NCBI RefSeq assembly: GCF_008831285.2
Contig: NC_045147.1
Span: 13,432,854 to 13,496,853, forward strand
Source: Nymphaea colorata
Taxonomy: Eukaryota > Streptophyta > Magnoliopsida > Nymphaeales > Nymphaeaceae
Reading direction: 5' to 3'
Length of the DNA: 64,000 bases
The notes below the pieces were generated by a model. The model saw only the letters and a program-made list of their open reading frames with translations. It searched no databases and was not told the origin of the DNA. This document shows positions 36,471 through 49,898 of the stretch, piece after piece. The position numbers were made by a program, and so were the translations under genes. Every line of letters starts with the position of its first letter. Positions within the stretch are counted from its first letter, which is position 1.

Positions 36471-36810
36471 ACACTATAGTTTTTTATAATCCAGTTCTAT
36501 TGTGCCCCTATTGACGCTTTTTCGTGAAACTAACTGCATAGATGTGATTATGCGTGTGCGTCTTCCATTGATTTCTACTTGCATGCAGTTCAGTTAGATT
36601 TTAAAAGTAATCTAGTTAGAAGGCTGATTTAACGTAATATATATATAAATACTCGAACAAAATTTGAGACCAAGTCGTGCAAAAGAAGGTAAAATTCTTA
36701 GAACATATTGGAAACTAATCCACATCACATGAAACGTAAGGAAGAAAATCAATAAGAGAACATAGTTGGTGTTTCGACGGAGACACCTTTAACTGAAGGA
36801 TGAGTCGGAG
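36471..36810. other. Spacer downstream of the DMR6-type gene
   Basis: Nothing recognised apart from the probable 3' untranslated region of the dioxygenase gene. Confidence 0.5.
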
Positions 36811-39800
36811 TCAGACTCTGAAGCAGTCCAAGCAATGGCCGTCGTCCAAGGTGCGTGACCAGAACTTCTTGTAGTACTCCTCGAAGCAGTAGCTCCTGTA
36901 AACGCGCCCTTCCCCTCCGTCTCCTGCCAGCTCCGCAGCCGTTTCTATCAGCGTGTTGGGGCCGGGAAATATGAAAGACGCCACCGACAGCCTCTCCCTT
37001 TGGTTGTTAACTACGGCACGGTGCCACACGCTCCTATACCTGCCATTGCTTAACGCCTACACCACCAATTTTCCCCTTGCATTAGTTGATCGTAGAACCA
37101 GGCTTTGTTACATTAGTCGATCGTGGAGACAAATTTCTCCATCTAGTTAAATACTAGTGGCAAGAGCTTGTGTGGGCAACGGTCCACAGTAATGTTTAAG
37201 GTAGAAGCTGAATAGAACTTTTAAGTTTTGTACAAGGGTAGAATAATAATTTTCAATATTTTTACGTATGTGAAGTTTAAAAATTTTGAATATATATATA
37301 TATATATTATATTTTTTTTCCTAACATGAAAAGGAGAGCCATAGCCGCTGCCAATGATCAACCTCAAAAAAATAAGTTTATTTGTTATATTATTGTTTTC
37401 AAATATTTAATTGTTTGCAAGTATAAGTGTTGCTAAAAAAAATTAAATTGTTGAATTAATGCCCTTTCAGCCAAAATTTTTAGCTCCATCAATGTTAGGA
37501 ACCTAACATTGATACTTTGGTCCTCATGCGAACTAACTAGCTGTAAGTAGGAATGGTCTCCGCCATGTAAGAGGGCTCACTGGACTTGGATTTCATGGCC
37601 ATCTATATGTCGTATAGGGCCTCCAGTTTGTGCCAATTAGGTTTTTTTAGGCATATTCATGATTTCTAAACAAAATAGGTGAGATTCAGAAAAATAAAAA
37701 AAGGAAAAGACAACCCCATAGAAACGCCCTTAAAGGGTTGAAATTTAATTCAAAATTTCCGTTTCAGCACAAACTGTCTTTTTTTTTCTGAACATTTATA
37801 TATATGTATATATATAACTCATTCATGAGGGTTGAAATGTTGAAAGAAAAGAAAAATATGACAGACAGTTTTTATATATTTAATTGAATGGTGATTCTAA
37901 CCATCTGCCCAACTCAGTCACGAAGGCCGCTTGATCCATTGTAATGGACTATTGGAAAAAAGAAGAAGATATTTTTGTTATTTAGTATTAGTTGACTTTT
38001 TTTTTATTATTTTCCTTTCAACCATCTATCATAATAATTGACTATTTTAAGTAGACATAATAACAATAATTAATTGAAAAAAATGGAGAAAACGTTATGA
38101 ATGGACACTACAAGGTTAGTAAAATACTTTATTTCCTTTTTATCAAGCTATCCATGTGACTTAACTTAATGGCTAATATATATATATATATATATATATG
38201 AAGAAAGAAACTTTAAAAGTGAAATTTGACTTTTGAAGCAAAGAAAAATGGATTCTTGCCCTTATAACGGGGGACAAATTGTTCTTATTATTTTTAAAAA
38301 TGAAAAGATAAATATTTAAGTGGGAGACAGAGTGAGTGTGTGTGACTTTGTTAAAAGAGAGGACGGAGCGAGGAAAACGAGAGAGAAATTGAGAAAGAAT
38401 GAGACGAGACAGAAAGACAGAGAGAGTTGAACGAAAGAGGAGGCAGATCGAGAGAGACGAATATGGAGAGGCAGAGAGCAAAGTGACTTGTAAGTGGAGA
38501 GAAAGAAAGTGAAAGTATTTATGAATGCTAATGCTGGTAAAAGAGAGAGAGAGAGAATTGCGAAAAAGAGAAAGGAAATCAAAGGATTCCTTCGAAAGCG
38601 CGTTACCGTTGGGCCTACCTTCTTTAAGTCTTAGAATTAAAATTTTATTAATTAATTATTCAGATAAAAGGGACGGAAAATAGACCCGTTCAAGACTGGT
38701 CGAGTACCGTGTGGGGAACCAAGTCCAAAGCAGAATCGTGTAGGGGCCATCGCCGTGAAGCACACTGCTGCTTTGTTTCGTGGAACCAAGCAATAACAGG
38801 GAATGATTTTCCGAGCGTAATCATACCTGTATTTGGTCGCCGATGTTTACGACGAAAGCCGACGGCAGTGGATCGACGGCGAGCCATTGGCCGTCTTTCT
38901 GGACCTGCAACCCCGCAACCCCGTCTTGCAGGAGAATGGTCAGGACGTTAGGGTCCGTGTGCGCCGGCAAGCCATATGTGAGTTCAGGCTGCGGACAAGA
39001 TGGGTAGTAGTTGATCGCCATGTGTTGCTCCTGCGACGCCACCAGAACCTTCTCTAAGTAGCCCTCCACGCCTAAGCTCAGGGAAATGATCTTCATTACA
39101 CGTTGAGCGAGCTCCCTTGTTTGCTTGCTGTACTCACCCACCATGGCCCTGTGATTAATGAAACCCCAGAAGAAAGCTAGTGCAGGAATCAGCACAATGA
39201 TGCTGCAATATATCATTGGAAAGAAAGTAGGACTCCTCGCATGGAATTCTGAATATCATGACAATAATGCAAAAAGTACAAGAACAAGCGAACAAAAAGA
39301 CCTTGACTAGTGTGGTGCCGTGTGACACCAGAACTTATAGTCTTGTCGATGCCTTCATGCAGCTGGTCTAGCAAGTATATTAAGACAAGAATTTAGTTTG
39401 AACCATTAATCTCATGTCATAACTTAACTGTATGTCATAGACTTTTTGCTCTCTCAAATTAGAAAACTATTATCCTGTACCCAAGTTGATGAAACTGCCT
39501 ACCAAACTATTATCATGTATCCAAGGCTGTGGGTAACAACAACATGAATACATCTACTACATATATAAAAAACACTAAGACTTTAGACTTACGTGGATAT
39601 ATATAATATACTAGATGCCATGAGGTCTTTTTTGTTGCGATTGTATAATGTTAAAGAAGAAAACATCAATATGACGTTTTCCAGAACCGTATATCATGTT
39701 TCATGTCACGTTTGTCCTTTAAATTATAAATGCGATGAACTGCAAAGGTATCAGCAATATCAAATCTTGCCCTAAAGTACTGTTACTGTTTCTGCCATCC

Positions 39801-40769
39801 AGTCTTTGCTTAAAAGTCCGACGGTTCTGAAAATTCTGTTGTCCTCCTCATGGGCAGAAGTAGGCGATCATGGTGCTCTTATGCTTTTGGAATAACAAAA
39901 GAGATAAGATCCATTCAACCATCCAATAGCAATTTGAATGGATCTGACAGACACCTCTGTCGTCATTTCTGCTGGTCGACTCTCTCTGAATGCAGGCAGT
40001 GGATCAACAGAAAAGGCGCATCATTAATGCCCATCATGTTGACCAATGGACGGCAGAGATTGTAAATTTTTTAACAAATTTGGTTGGGCAAATCACCTGC
40101 TAGCTGCACTCATTCAGCAACCTTTGTATATGTCCGATCGATCACCTCAGGTGCAGTTTTCTCCACATAATACACCAAAACAAGATAAGGAAAGATAGTG
40201 ATATACTTAACTTGAAATTTGGTGGATTGGTGGGCCATTCGTGAATGAAATTCTCCAGAGGGTGGCAATGGAGACGAAGGTAGTCTCTCCAATTGTGAAC
40301 AGTCTCCTTCTTCAAGTTAAAACTGGTGGAGAGTCTTAGCTTCTTAGATGGGTCGTTTGAGTACAGCTTCATCTTTTCTTCTATGGGGAGACTAAAGAAT
40401 TGACGTGCAACGAGCAGCATTTCTTCAACTACTTGTTGAGGGACGCCATGGTTAGTAATCTACAGATACGGTAGGCCTCGATCGTTAGCACACCATGAAA
40501 TCAACCAACTTGATAATACTACTGTAAGGAAGTTCCTAATTTGAAGTACTATACTATATTATAATTACCTGGAAGAAGCCATAGGACTCGCAGGCGTCTC
40601 GAACCTGGCGAGCTAGCTCCGTCATGTCCGGCGTGCTGAGGTCGATTACCGGAAGTTCCTCGCATGTCCTGACCTCGGAGAGCCTCGGTCTCTGCGATGG
40701 TGGCCGGACGTAGGAGTCGGGCAGAGAAGTGAAGGGGATGCCTGTTGAAAGCAGTGTCTCTGTCGCCAT
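36811..40769 (-). CDS. DMR6: 2-oxoglutarate/Fe(II) dioxygenase, DMR6 type (salicylate 5-hydroxylase)
   Basis: Four exons on the minus strand: 40569-40769, 40212-40459, 38827-39148 and 36811-37056, joined by GT-AG introns of 109, 1063 and 1770 bases. The product is 338 residues, close to the 341 of Arabidopsis DMR6. Exons 1-2 carry the DIOX_N domain, including SYVRPPSQRPRLSEV and the NWRDYLRLHCHPLENF block typical of DMR6. Exon 3 holds NYYPSCP and the iron ligands H213 and D215 (HTDPN); exon 4 holds the third ligand H269 and the 2-oxoglutarate pair R279/S281 (RLSVAS). All catalytic residues are present. Family members hydroxylate salicylic acid at C5 in the cytosol and so lower immune signalling; related DLO enzymes act at C3, and residue identity favours DMR6 here. 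ATG at 40769 follows DMR6 alignment. Intron 3 holds TA and GA microsatellites. Confidence 0.92.
38176..38199. repeat. (TA)n microsatellite in DMR6 intron 3
   Basis: A pure TA run of about 24 bases. A long GA-rich stretch follows at about 38325-38570 on the + strand. Confidence 0.85.
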
Positions 40770-40789
40770 GTCCCTACTTTTCCACACTC

Positions 40790-41157
40790 ACTTGGAAGAA
40801 GGGAGGAAGTTGTGGAGGTGGAGATGGACTTAAAAGGGCATTGGTTCTTTCCAGGAAGGAGCGTGCATGTTGATCGATATCTTCCATATGGTTTTGTCAA
40901 ATAATAAAATTAGAGATGAGGATCCGGGTGCATCCCCACAGAATTTGATGTATTATTTACAATATGCAAGATCCATATTGTAAATTTTAATTACAAATTA
41001 GTCCAAGTGCAGATAAGCTTTTAGGAATACAAAAATTTCAGAAAATTTATGTCTCCAAAGCTTTCAATTTCTTCAGTTCCTATAACACTTCAAAATAAGT
41101 TTATCCCACTAATTATTGGTTCTTACACATCACACAAAACACATATTCAAAAAGGAA

Positions 41158-41198
<41 letters not shown>

Positions 41199-41212
41199 TT
41201 CCTCTCCCTCTT

Positions 41213-41254
<42 letters not shown>

Positions 41255-41510
41255 GGGAAAAGTATGATGCAAATCTATTGTCTGGACTTGTGATGATAAG
41301 AGATCAAGAAGCCTATCATTTATAATATATGGGACCATATATACCGAAGGTTTAATGGCTGCTACCAAAAAACCTGTCATAGCAGTTATGCTTGCAGACT
41401 ATGGCTTTTTGAGTTCATGAACCAGAAAGGTGAACGCGAGATGGAAGGGCTCCCATCTTAAATAAGGCCATCTGAAAAGTCATTAATGGCGGGGAGCTTG
41501 TTTCAAGTTG
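40790..41510. other. Promoter side of DMR6 and spacer
   Basis: Just upstream of the DMR6 start, the minus strand has AACCAATG (CCAAT-like) near 40840 and a TTGACA W-box-like core near 40893-40898; both are short and could be chance. TA, CA and TA tracts lie at 41163-41254. No gene recognised. Confidence 0.4.
41163..41254. repeat. (TA)17 ... (CA)12(TA)9 microsatellites
   Basis: A TA run at 41163-41197 is separated by a CT-rich gap from a CA run at 41212-41236 that turns directly into TA. Confidence 0.9.
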
Positions 41511-41526
41511 CTCTCAACTTTGTCTG

Positions 41527-41726
41527 GTCAGGCCCAAAAGGGCATAGTTCAACCCAGTGGCTGGCAACAGCAACCAGTCACTGGTTCGACTCTCAGCGGT
41601 GCTCTCCCTTGTGAAAGCGGATGCATTTCATTACCAAAGGGGAGAGGTAATGGTTTTAGGGTTTACACCTTAGGTGAGCGACAAACGTCTTGTTTCTTCA
41701 AGTAAAATTTTCTTAAGAAAAAAAAA
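41527..41726 (+). mobile_element. SINE, tRNA-derived, with poly(A) tail and target duplication
   Basis: The 200-base unit starts near GGCCCAAAAGGGCATAGTTC, has an A-box-like stretch (TAGTTCAACCCAGTGG) and a B-box-like CTGGTTCGACTCTC at about 41579-41592, and ends in an A-rich tail at 41717-41728. It is flanked by the 11-base near-perfect duplication AACTTTGTCTG (41516-41526) and AACTTTGACTG (41727-41737). Together these are the full signature of RNA polymerase III driven retroposition by a LINE. Confidence 0.85.
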
Positions 41727-44700
41727 AACTTTGACTGTCCTTTCTTTAAAATCCCCAGTTTCACCTTGACCCTCAGAAAAAGCAGTCCATTGCTTTGCGC
41801 TAATTATGACATGGGAAGATTTAGCTTGTGTTTGTTTGGCCTCCAATGTGAGATTTGTGAGACAACAAATCCATGGTTACGTTTTGCTTTTAACCGCATA
41901 TCGGACATCTATTATATCGGAAACACCGTTTGTTCAAATGGTTTAAATTAACCGGCCTCAGAGCCCAAAGCTCTTATACAAGATACATATACTATACCCC
42001 AAAGAGGCCGAAGTCCCTTTCCTTTTCTTTCTCTTTCGCAGATGAAACTGTTTTAAAGACAAAAGTTGGTGTTAAGCCAAGAATTTGAAAGCTTCTTCAA
42101 CAACAGTGGCAGCATTTCAGGAATGGCCTTGGAAAATGAGTTTGATTTAACTACAACAACTCCAGTCGTCACTGACGCAAAAAAAAAAAAAAGTTAGAAA
42201 AGATGGGAAAGTGTCAGAAAGCTTCAATGACGTGATTGCTTCTTCCTCATTCTCTCTCTCAAACACACACATACATGCACACAACCGACGACGACAACAA
42301 CAAGGCCTCCTTTTGCCATGAAAAAAGAAAGGTAGATAAGGCTAATGCTCTTGAAAGTGAAGGCTAGAAGAAAATTCTCGATCAGTGACAAAAGCTGTCT
42401 CAATATTGATTATCTGTTTTGGAGTTATAATTGCGGCCTGATCAGGTGGCCTTGTTGCCACCATGGATCGATGACGTCTGGATCATTTTACCCCCAAAAT
42501 CACTTTCTAAAAATGCTTTACTGACATTGGGGACTACGGTTCTGTCACTTCTATGTCGAGTCTACAACTTGCTTTGGTGATAAAGTGAAAGACAGTAAAT
42601 GGTGAAATCCTTACATGTGACGTATAGGATCAGAATAAGGCAAATTTGATCCCATTAACAATATATTCACCTGTTCGATTGAGACAAGATGCGACTTATC
42701 AGTATTGCTTTGGGACCTAAATGAAGCAGGGTACTCATCAACTAACCATTTCACGTCTGTCATAGTCCATGTGAATACTGACCTTTTACCGTTTCACCTG
42801 CCCAGCTATACTATACAGTTCAGGACCATTATTGAGTTGTTGGAAAGCACGTTTCTAACAAATATAGAACTAAAGTTTTATGTAGTACTTGTTCAAGAAA
42901 CTGACATGATATAATGATGGGTGGTGTTCTTAATTAGATCCATCAACCAAGCAGTAGATCTAACCACACAAAGGATTTCTGAAACAAGAATAAGCACAGT
43001 TGATTTTCTTGTAATGTGTGTTCTAAAATCTTATCAGTCTCGGGTTGCCGAAGCGACAGGCTGGGGGTAGTGTGATTAGCCATCAGATAAACAAAGAAGT
43101 TGGCCATCAATTATCTGTGAAACTAAGGATGAAGATAGCAGAAACATCAATGATCTGAGAAAGTTGCTTAACTAAAATTCCAGTTCCCTGGTTTCAATAG
43201 ATCCTCCCCTTTACACTGCTTTCTTGAATCTCGTTACCCGAGCTAATTAGATGCAATGGTTTCCATGGTTTCAATAGATCCTCCCCTTTCAGGACCATGC
43301 TCCTGACTTATTGGGCATCTCCTGTATCTCATGCTACATCTTTTCTGTATCAAAAGCACTCTGTTTCCGACACAAGCACACAGAGTTCAACCAAGTGGAA
43401 CTCGAGACATCCACTTCCTTGACCGAGGAGGAGACTGACGTCTACATCTAATCATAAAAGAGTATATGCTCCGCTCCATTTTCTTCAAGCTAGTGGTGTG
43501 TGGGCACGGGCCACCACTGTAAGGATTCTTTAAGATACTCAGTGGACGCATTGCATGATTGAGAAGAGTGTGGGGAAACGAGATTAAAACTCATAATTCA
43601 GAGAGCCAGCTTCTCGAAAGAAAGGAGAAACGGCAGAGAGGTTTCCGCGTGAAACTCAAATCAATCTACGTAGTGCTATTTGATGGAAACAATTTGCAGA
43701 AGTGAGCTCGATCTCCAAGAAGGATACGTGCGGTGACAGGATTGAGGACAACGATGACCAGAGGATTCTTTTTTTCCAGGGAGCGGAGGGCTTGCTCTCG
43801 TGTCTCGTATGCTTTCAGTATCCGACTCGCGAGGTATCTCTCACACAAGCTATGGCTTTAACCTCTGTGGTAATTCTAACCCTTGTGGTGCGCCATTCAC
43901 TAAAGAGAGAACAGGATAAAGCAGCAGCAATTGTCGATTGATAGGACGCCCTATAAAGCGCTCAACCCTGCATGATGACTCCCTTGTCTTGAGAGATAGA
44001 CGAAGAAAAAAGCCACCGGATGCCGTCATGGTCTTGTCGTCATACTTTTCTGTTTCCATCAAAATCCCATCTTTCTATCTGCTGTCGTGTCTTCACTAGC
44101 TAAAAATTTAAAAAAAAAAGATGTATTGTTAAAATAAATATGTTAAAGATATCATATATTATTACTGCAACATAAACCGTCTTCAATGTTCATATAAAAC
44201 TGTCTTTTTTTACGAGATTTTTAGTTTTTAATCATGCGATTATATTCAGTATGCCGCAATAAAGAATTTCCTTATGATTTAATTCTACTGGATAGTTAAA
44301 ATTTAAAAATTTATTGCAGTCAGCAAGTTCATATTAGAGATGGTCTATGGTACATGATCGTTTATGGTTCCTTTACTGATGAATCATGGTCTTTTTTTAT
44401 AACAAAGTTTTTAAATTTTGACCATGTGTAATTTGGAAGATAATTAGAGATAAAGAACAAAATTGAGCGGCCTATGGTCACACGTTTCTGAGCAAAAGAA
44501 AAGAAAAACTACTAACATCAAAGTGGCACATCATGTCACATGCATTGCCATTTGAATTATTGGTTCTGTCCAAGAAATTCTAGCCACTAGAACATTAAGA
44601 GAAACGGCACACGACCCAAGAAAAACAAAAAATAATACATGGGGCTGACGCTATTTGATGACAATTAATGACTTCATTTTTAATTTTAATTTTAAGTATA

Positions 44701-44964
44701 AATATAAGCAACCTCAAAAAAATCTATTGTCGGCTGCAATTTGCAAAAATAAAAGGGCAAGTCCATTAAATGCTTTGCGTTTTAGAGGATTGCTCACCAT
44801 TACCCAAAAAAAGAGCAATGGTATTCGTTTGGTACACATTGTTAAATAAAAATTTCCACCAATTAATAATAATATCAACAATAATAATAAGAGTAAGACT
44901 ACTTATAAATCTGGTAAACAGATCCAAGTAAATAAACATCTAAATATATGTAAACACATTGTCT

Positions 44965-44991
44965 CAGAGAGAGAGAGAGAGAGAGAGAGAG
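44965..44991. repeat. (GA)13 microsatellite
   Basis: Pure GA run in spacer. Confidence 0.9.
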
Positions 44992-45393
44992 ATCCATATT
45001 TTTAAAGAGGCAGTCTTGAGTTTTAAATATACTCGTGTTGAAGAGGTAGAAGGGGAAAACAAGAAGCAGGAGACCTTAATAAAAGAAGAGACGCGTAAAC
45101 TTAATGATATATTATTAGAAACGAAAACTTAAGTCGATCAAGGATATTTATTAAGTTTAATATATTAGTATACTTGGGGTTTTAAATAGCTCAAGTTAAT
45201 CATATAGAAATCTAAACTTATTTAACAACGAAAAATGTTAGGCATCAGTCTAACAGTATTCAAACCTTCATAGATAGTCATAAAAGGCACCCCACACCTT
45301 ATATAAATAAGCAAAGTGGGAAATTTCCAAATTAAGTTTCGCATGTGGGGAACCTTCATTGAAATTTCTAAAGTTTTAATGTGTAGGACCCTC

Positions 45394-45395
<2 letters not shown>

Positions 45396-45440
<45 letters not shown>
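45396..45440. repeat. (TA)22 microsatellite
   Basis: Pure TA run in spacer. Confidence 0.9.
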
Positions 45441-45443
<3 letters not shown>

Positions 45444-46319
45444 CAAGAGAGAAAGAAATTTCAAACACACTAATTGGAATTGCCCTCTTTAAGTTTCTCT
45501 TCGAATCATTTTGTATATTCTTCTACTAAAGAATTAGAATTTTCGCATTAGTGTTGCTCTAAAAGTACTCCTAGAAGGACTTATATGTTATTTCCTTGGT
45601 TAAAAACCTTAATGAAAAAAATATTGGCAATGACCGTACTTGATTGTATAGAGTTGAAAGTTGAAATGAAATTCAGAGTCTAGAAAGCTTTTTGAGATTA
45701 TATTCATACCAAAGCATTCAAAGTCGAACAGTAGATAAAATTTTGAGATTTTCATACCAGTACATCCTATCTAGCAAATTGAAGCTGAATAGAGCGTTCT
45801 TTTTGCTTCACTATATCTAAAATATTTCCAAGCAAACGGCCAATTTGTAAGCAACCGTCGATCCAGGATTCGGTGATCAGAAAGCAACTGGTAATTCGTA
45901 GTAGAAGACGGAGATTTACTGAATTAGAATTAGGGAAGAAAAGTCAGCATTCATATAGATCGCCAAGATCTTCGGGTTCACATCAAACACGTTCAAAGAC
46001 ACTGAACGTAGCGTGCACAACAAGCTTATGTAACAGTCCCATCACATCAATACTGACGGTTTATGGACCCAACTCCGACGACTTGACTCGACTTGTTACT
46101 TATTTTGGCCCACGGAGACCCCAAACGGGAGCAACACGGCCTAACAGAGAGGGGCCGAACATTCCCATTTGGGCCCAGCCCTAGCTTCTCATAAACAAGC
46201 CAAGCAAGCATGGACTATTATACACTACTTTACATGCCAACTTGACTCATGGCATAGGTTCATTAATTTTTTGCACCTACCCATGCATTATTTACAAAAA
46301 TCCAATCAATCTTATCGTC

Positions 46320-46401
46320 ATGTATAATATTAGCTTTTTAATTACTCCAACATTTACATCGTAATGTATAATATTAACTTTTTAATTACTCCAACATTTA
46401 C
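46320..46401. repeat. 44-bp tandem duplication
   Basis: Copies starting at 46320 and 46364 read ATGTATAATATTA(G/A)CTTTTTAATT and onward to CCAACATTTA. The SINE at 46399 inserted into the end of the second copy. Confidence 0.85.
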
Positions 46402-46624
46402 CCCAAAGGGTGATAGCGCACTGGGCGGCAAGGTGGTCCTGCTTCTCTAACGGCTTGATTCGAGTCCTTGAAGCGACCACTGTCACGTCCCAACGCGTGC
46501 CACTTCTTGGCCCATAAAAGGGTCCGACGCAGTTCTGTGAAAACCCTAAAGAGCGGGCACAAAGAAGGGGCCGAAGGCCTCTCTTAAGGACGGTGACAAT
46601 GAACCGCTCACCCCTAAATAACAT
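46399..46624 (+). mobile_element. SINE, tRNA-derived, with 15-bp target duplication
   Basis: The 226-base unit starts TACCCCAAAGGGTGATAGCG, with an A-box-like AGCGCACTGGGCGG and a B-box-like CTTGATTCGAGTCC at 46453-46466. It is flanked by a perfect 15-base duplication AATTACTCCAACATT at 46384-46398 and 46625-46639. Its 3' end is AT-rich and has no long A tail. The 5' end resembles the SINE at 41527, but the bodies differ. Confidence 0.8.
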
Positions 46625-47601
46625 AATTACTCCAACATTCATCTTGAACAGAAGATAGCTAAAATTCGAGGTCCAGTACATAGTACTCTTGAGAAGAATT
46701 AGCTGCGTTCAAGGACAAATCAGCTTCGTTTAGATCATTCGGCTTTCAGCCCTAGTGTTTGTAGACCAAATCAATGATGCGTGCGAGCATGCATGCATGT
46801 GCGTGTGCGTGTGTGTGTGTGTTTGCTGCATGCTTCACGAGGGATAAGGCACGAAAGTCCATTGAAAGAGTCAAGTGTCATATGGCCGATGGGCTCTACA
46901 CGTTCTCCTTCTTGTGATGCACAGTTCGTCCACATGCATCTTGTTCGCCCTCTCAACATCGCCACTGTATCATATTCTATGCTTACGTTTGCTTCCTTGC
47001 GTTATAAATATATATTAACAATTAATTTTGACACTTTATGTGGTGAAAACATGGTGGCCCATAACCCATTGAGCTTTAATATCAAAACCCGGCTCTGATA
47101 GCGTGTGACGACCGGCTTTAATACTGTAAAGTGTGAAGAAAGATACAGCAAAATAATAAAAGTTGGGAGAAGGAGAGAAATTCGTATGCTTCTTTTCTAT
47201 CTTGTATTAGTATGCTGCTGGAGGCAATATTATATATACATAACATTAAATCAAGCAAGGAAATAGTCATCAAGATTCAAGAATATCGTACTCGTTTCCC
47301 ATTATTTCCGATTTGAACTCATTTTGCCCGAGAATAGTCGCCTAACCATTCACTTTCCTCGTTGGAGATGAGATCCAACAGCTATCTCTTCAACAGAAGA
47401 AAAGTCAAGCCATAAATTATCCACACAGGCGCTGCATCTTCCAGCTCTAACATAGCTGTCATAAGAGTTGGCCTTTGTTTGCAAATGCAACCTTATGAAA
47501 TGCTGTATCTGAGACAATGGCACCTGAATTGAGGTTTTTGCTTCAATGGTTTCCGACTAGAGTTCAGGAATGGTTCATGTCTCTATTAAGGAGTTGCTTA
47601 A

Positions 47602-47751
47602 CATACTGTTTCATGTATCTGCCTGAGAGAATGAGATGGATTCATGAAATTTTATGTTAACATGGAAACATAGTGTTTCATGTATCTGCTTGAAAGAATG
47701 AGACGGATTCATGGAATTCTGTGTTGACATAGAACATAGTGTTTCATAAAT
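47602..47751. repeat. 66-bp tandem repeats inside a MITE-like region
   Basis: Copies start at 47602, 47669 and 47735 with CATA(C/G)TGTTTCAT; the third is partial. They contain the TTCATGAA-like words seen in the MITE at 24817. Confidence 0.75.
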
Positions 47752-48666
47752 GTGTCCGATTTTTTTAAGGCAGATATATGAAATAAAATGTTACTATTCT
47801 CAATGCTAATTAAATGACTCTAGGATATCTCTTACTGGTGGGTTGTAACTCCAATCTTGTCCCAAAGATGTCAGCTTAAATAATAAGATATTAATTTCTA
47901 ATTTTCTGCGGTGCATGGAGTTCCTTAATCTCCATAGCTTGTTTATAATTGTAAGGAGCAACTATTTCTATATCTTCTTTCAAAATGCGAATTAGGTTTT
48001 TAATTTTTTCCGAAGCCTGCCTTGCTACCTCCTCTAAATGCATTGAAAGTAATTTGGTCTATCGATTCCTTGCCAAATGAGAAATGTAGCAACAACTTGC
48101 TAAATTTGATATGTTGTTATAAGGATCTAAATTTTTTTATCAAACTAAGTTTGATTAAAAGCCAAGAAGAGAACATACGAAGAGAAATTTGAAAAAGAAA
48201 ACAAAAATAATTAATTGATAGTGAAGCTCAGAATTTGCTTTAGCACAAAAAGTAACGATCAGGGAACAACCATATATAAAACGCGAGCTAGGGATGATTA
48301 TAATCGAAGCTATTAAGGAGCAAATAACGAGAATATGAGAAGAGAGGTAGGAAGAAGGAAGCTGGCCACCAATAAATAGTAAAACAAGGGACGTACCTAG
48401 CTTCTTCATCCTTTTTATAAGATCGGTGACCACTTGTCACCAATTTTTCTTTTTCTTTGTTGAATGCACTTTTCATTTTATCGGCTTCTCTTTCACTCTC
48501 TGTCTTAGCATTCTTATTCTTTTGTCAGTCCCTAATTCCTATGTTAGGAATTTAAGTTAGAGTTTTAATTTATTTTTAAATAAACTGACACTTACAGCTG
48601 GGCCCTTGAGAGAGGAGAAATTGGTGGAAGGGGCTATAAGGTCGTAATTCTCTTGCCTAATTGGTA

Positions 48667-48667
<1 letters not shown>

Positions 48668-48707
<40 letters not shown>
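48668..48707. repeat. (TA)20 microsatellite
   Basis: Pure TA run in spacer. Confidence 0.9.
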
Positions 48708-48709
<2 letters not shown>

Positions 48710-49898
48710 TATGGTCAAATTTTCAATTTTCTCCTTTAATATTGCAATGTCATACATCATACACTTCCACTTTTAAATCCTTTGTTTTATAATTTTCACA
48801 AACTATTAGAACGAAAGTGATAGAATTTAGGGATTTTATGCTTTTTTAGGATTTTCTTGAACAAGATTAAAAATAATTCCAATAAAAGATGAAAAATATG
48901 ATAATCTGGCTGATCTGAACTAACATCGTCTGAATGATCTTAATTAAATCCTTTTTCATTTGTAGTTTTTAATATTTGTTGAATTGCATTGCTTAGATAA
49001 CATTATAATGTTGCAGGTAGATGACTTTTTGGTTGAGTAGGAGTATTTCATCCTACCACCTAAAAAATAGCCGAAACTTCTACTCAACTCCTTAGGGTAT
49101 ATGACCTACTTTGGTGTCTTAAGGTGCTGCCATCACACTTTAACTTACGTATCAATGACGCCTCATTTGCAGCATAAAGAGTTGATGTTTTAAACATTCA
49201 AAACAAAAACGAATTGCTTACTAGCTCCAACCCTGACTATTGCACCAATTCCATTGAAAATACAATTAGTATCTTCTAGTTTGTGATAGATAAATAGTTG
49301 ATATTTCCTCATAAAAATGGCTGTAGCACAGAGTGTTGATGTTTTAAAGATTCAAAAGAAAAATTAGCCGCCTACCAGCTCCCACCTTGACTATTGCACC
49401 AATCCCTTCAAAAATATAATTAGTATGTGTTTAGAGCATTCCAATTTGTGAAGTATAAATAGTTGGTATTTTCTTCCATGCACTTTGCTTTGCATTTAAT
49501 TTGTTCTCTGATCAATAGTGGCCTATTCTCTAATCTAATTTATTACTTTTTTCATTTGTAAATTTCAAATAGATTAATTCGTAATAATGCTTATTTGTAT
49601 TTGATTTTTTCATATTTCTATTAGCATTTATATATGTTTATGTGGTTTCTTCATGTTAATTGCAACTACTTTTTTTGTTATGTAGTGTTCATAAAAATTA
49701 TGGCACATTTTGTTAGGTGTTTTCTCTTAGCTAGGCTCGACAGGATTGTTATGCATTGTATTGTCATATCAACTGAATTACAACTTTAGTATGTGTTTGT
49801 AAAATGGCCAGCTGATGAGAGTTTTGTTATTTCACTTTCCCTAACTCCCTCTCACCCTCCTCCTACTCGCTCCTTCCCTTCCACTCCTATGTCTCAGG

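Larger units (their letters stand above)
41740..46380. other. AT-rich spacer without a recognised gene
   Basis: No supported gene. It contains a GA tract at 44965-44991, a TA tract at 45396-45440 and AT-rich stretches at 44100-44900. A 44-bp tandem duplication lies at its right edge. A 16-base CAATAGATCCTCCCCT-containing direct repeat lies at about 43195 and 43270. Confidence 0.5.

Noticed and set aside
43666-44062. Frames on both strands
   Set aside because: No conserved motif; the minus frame at 43848 lacks an ATG.
48155-48476. Minus-strand exon-like frames with a good donor
   Set aside because: No partner exons or family match were found; kept only as a remark.
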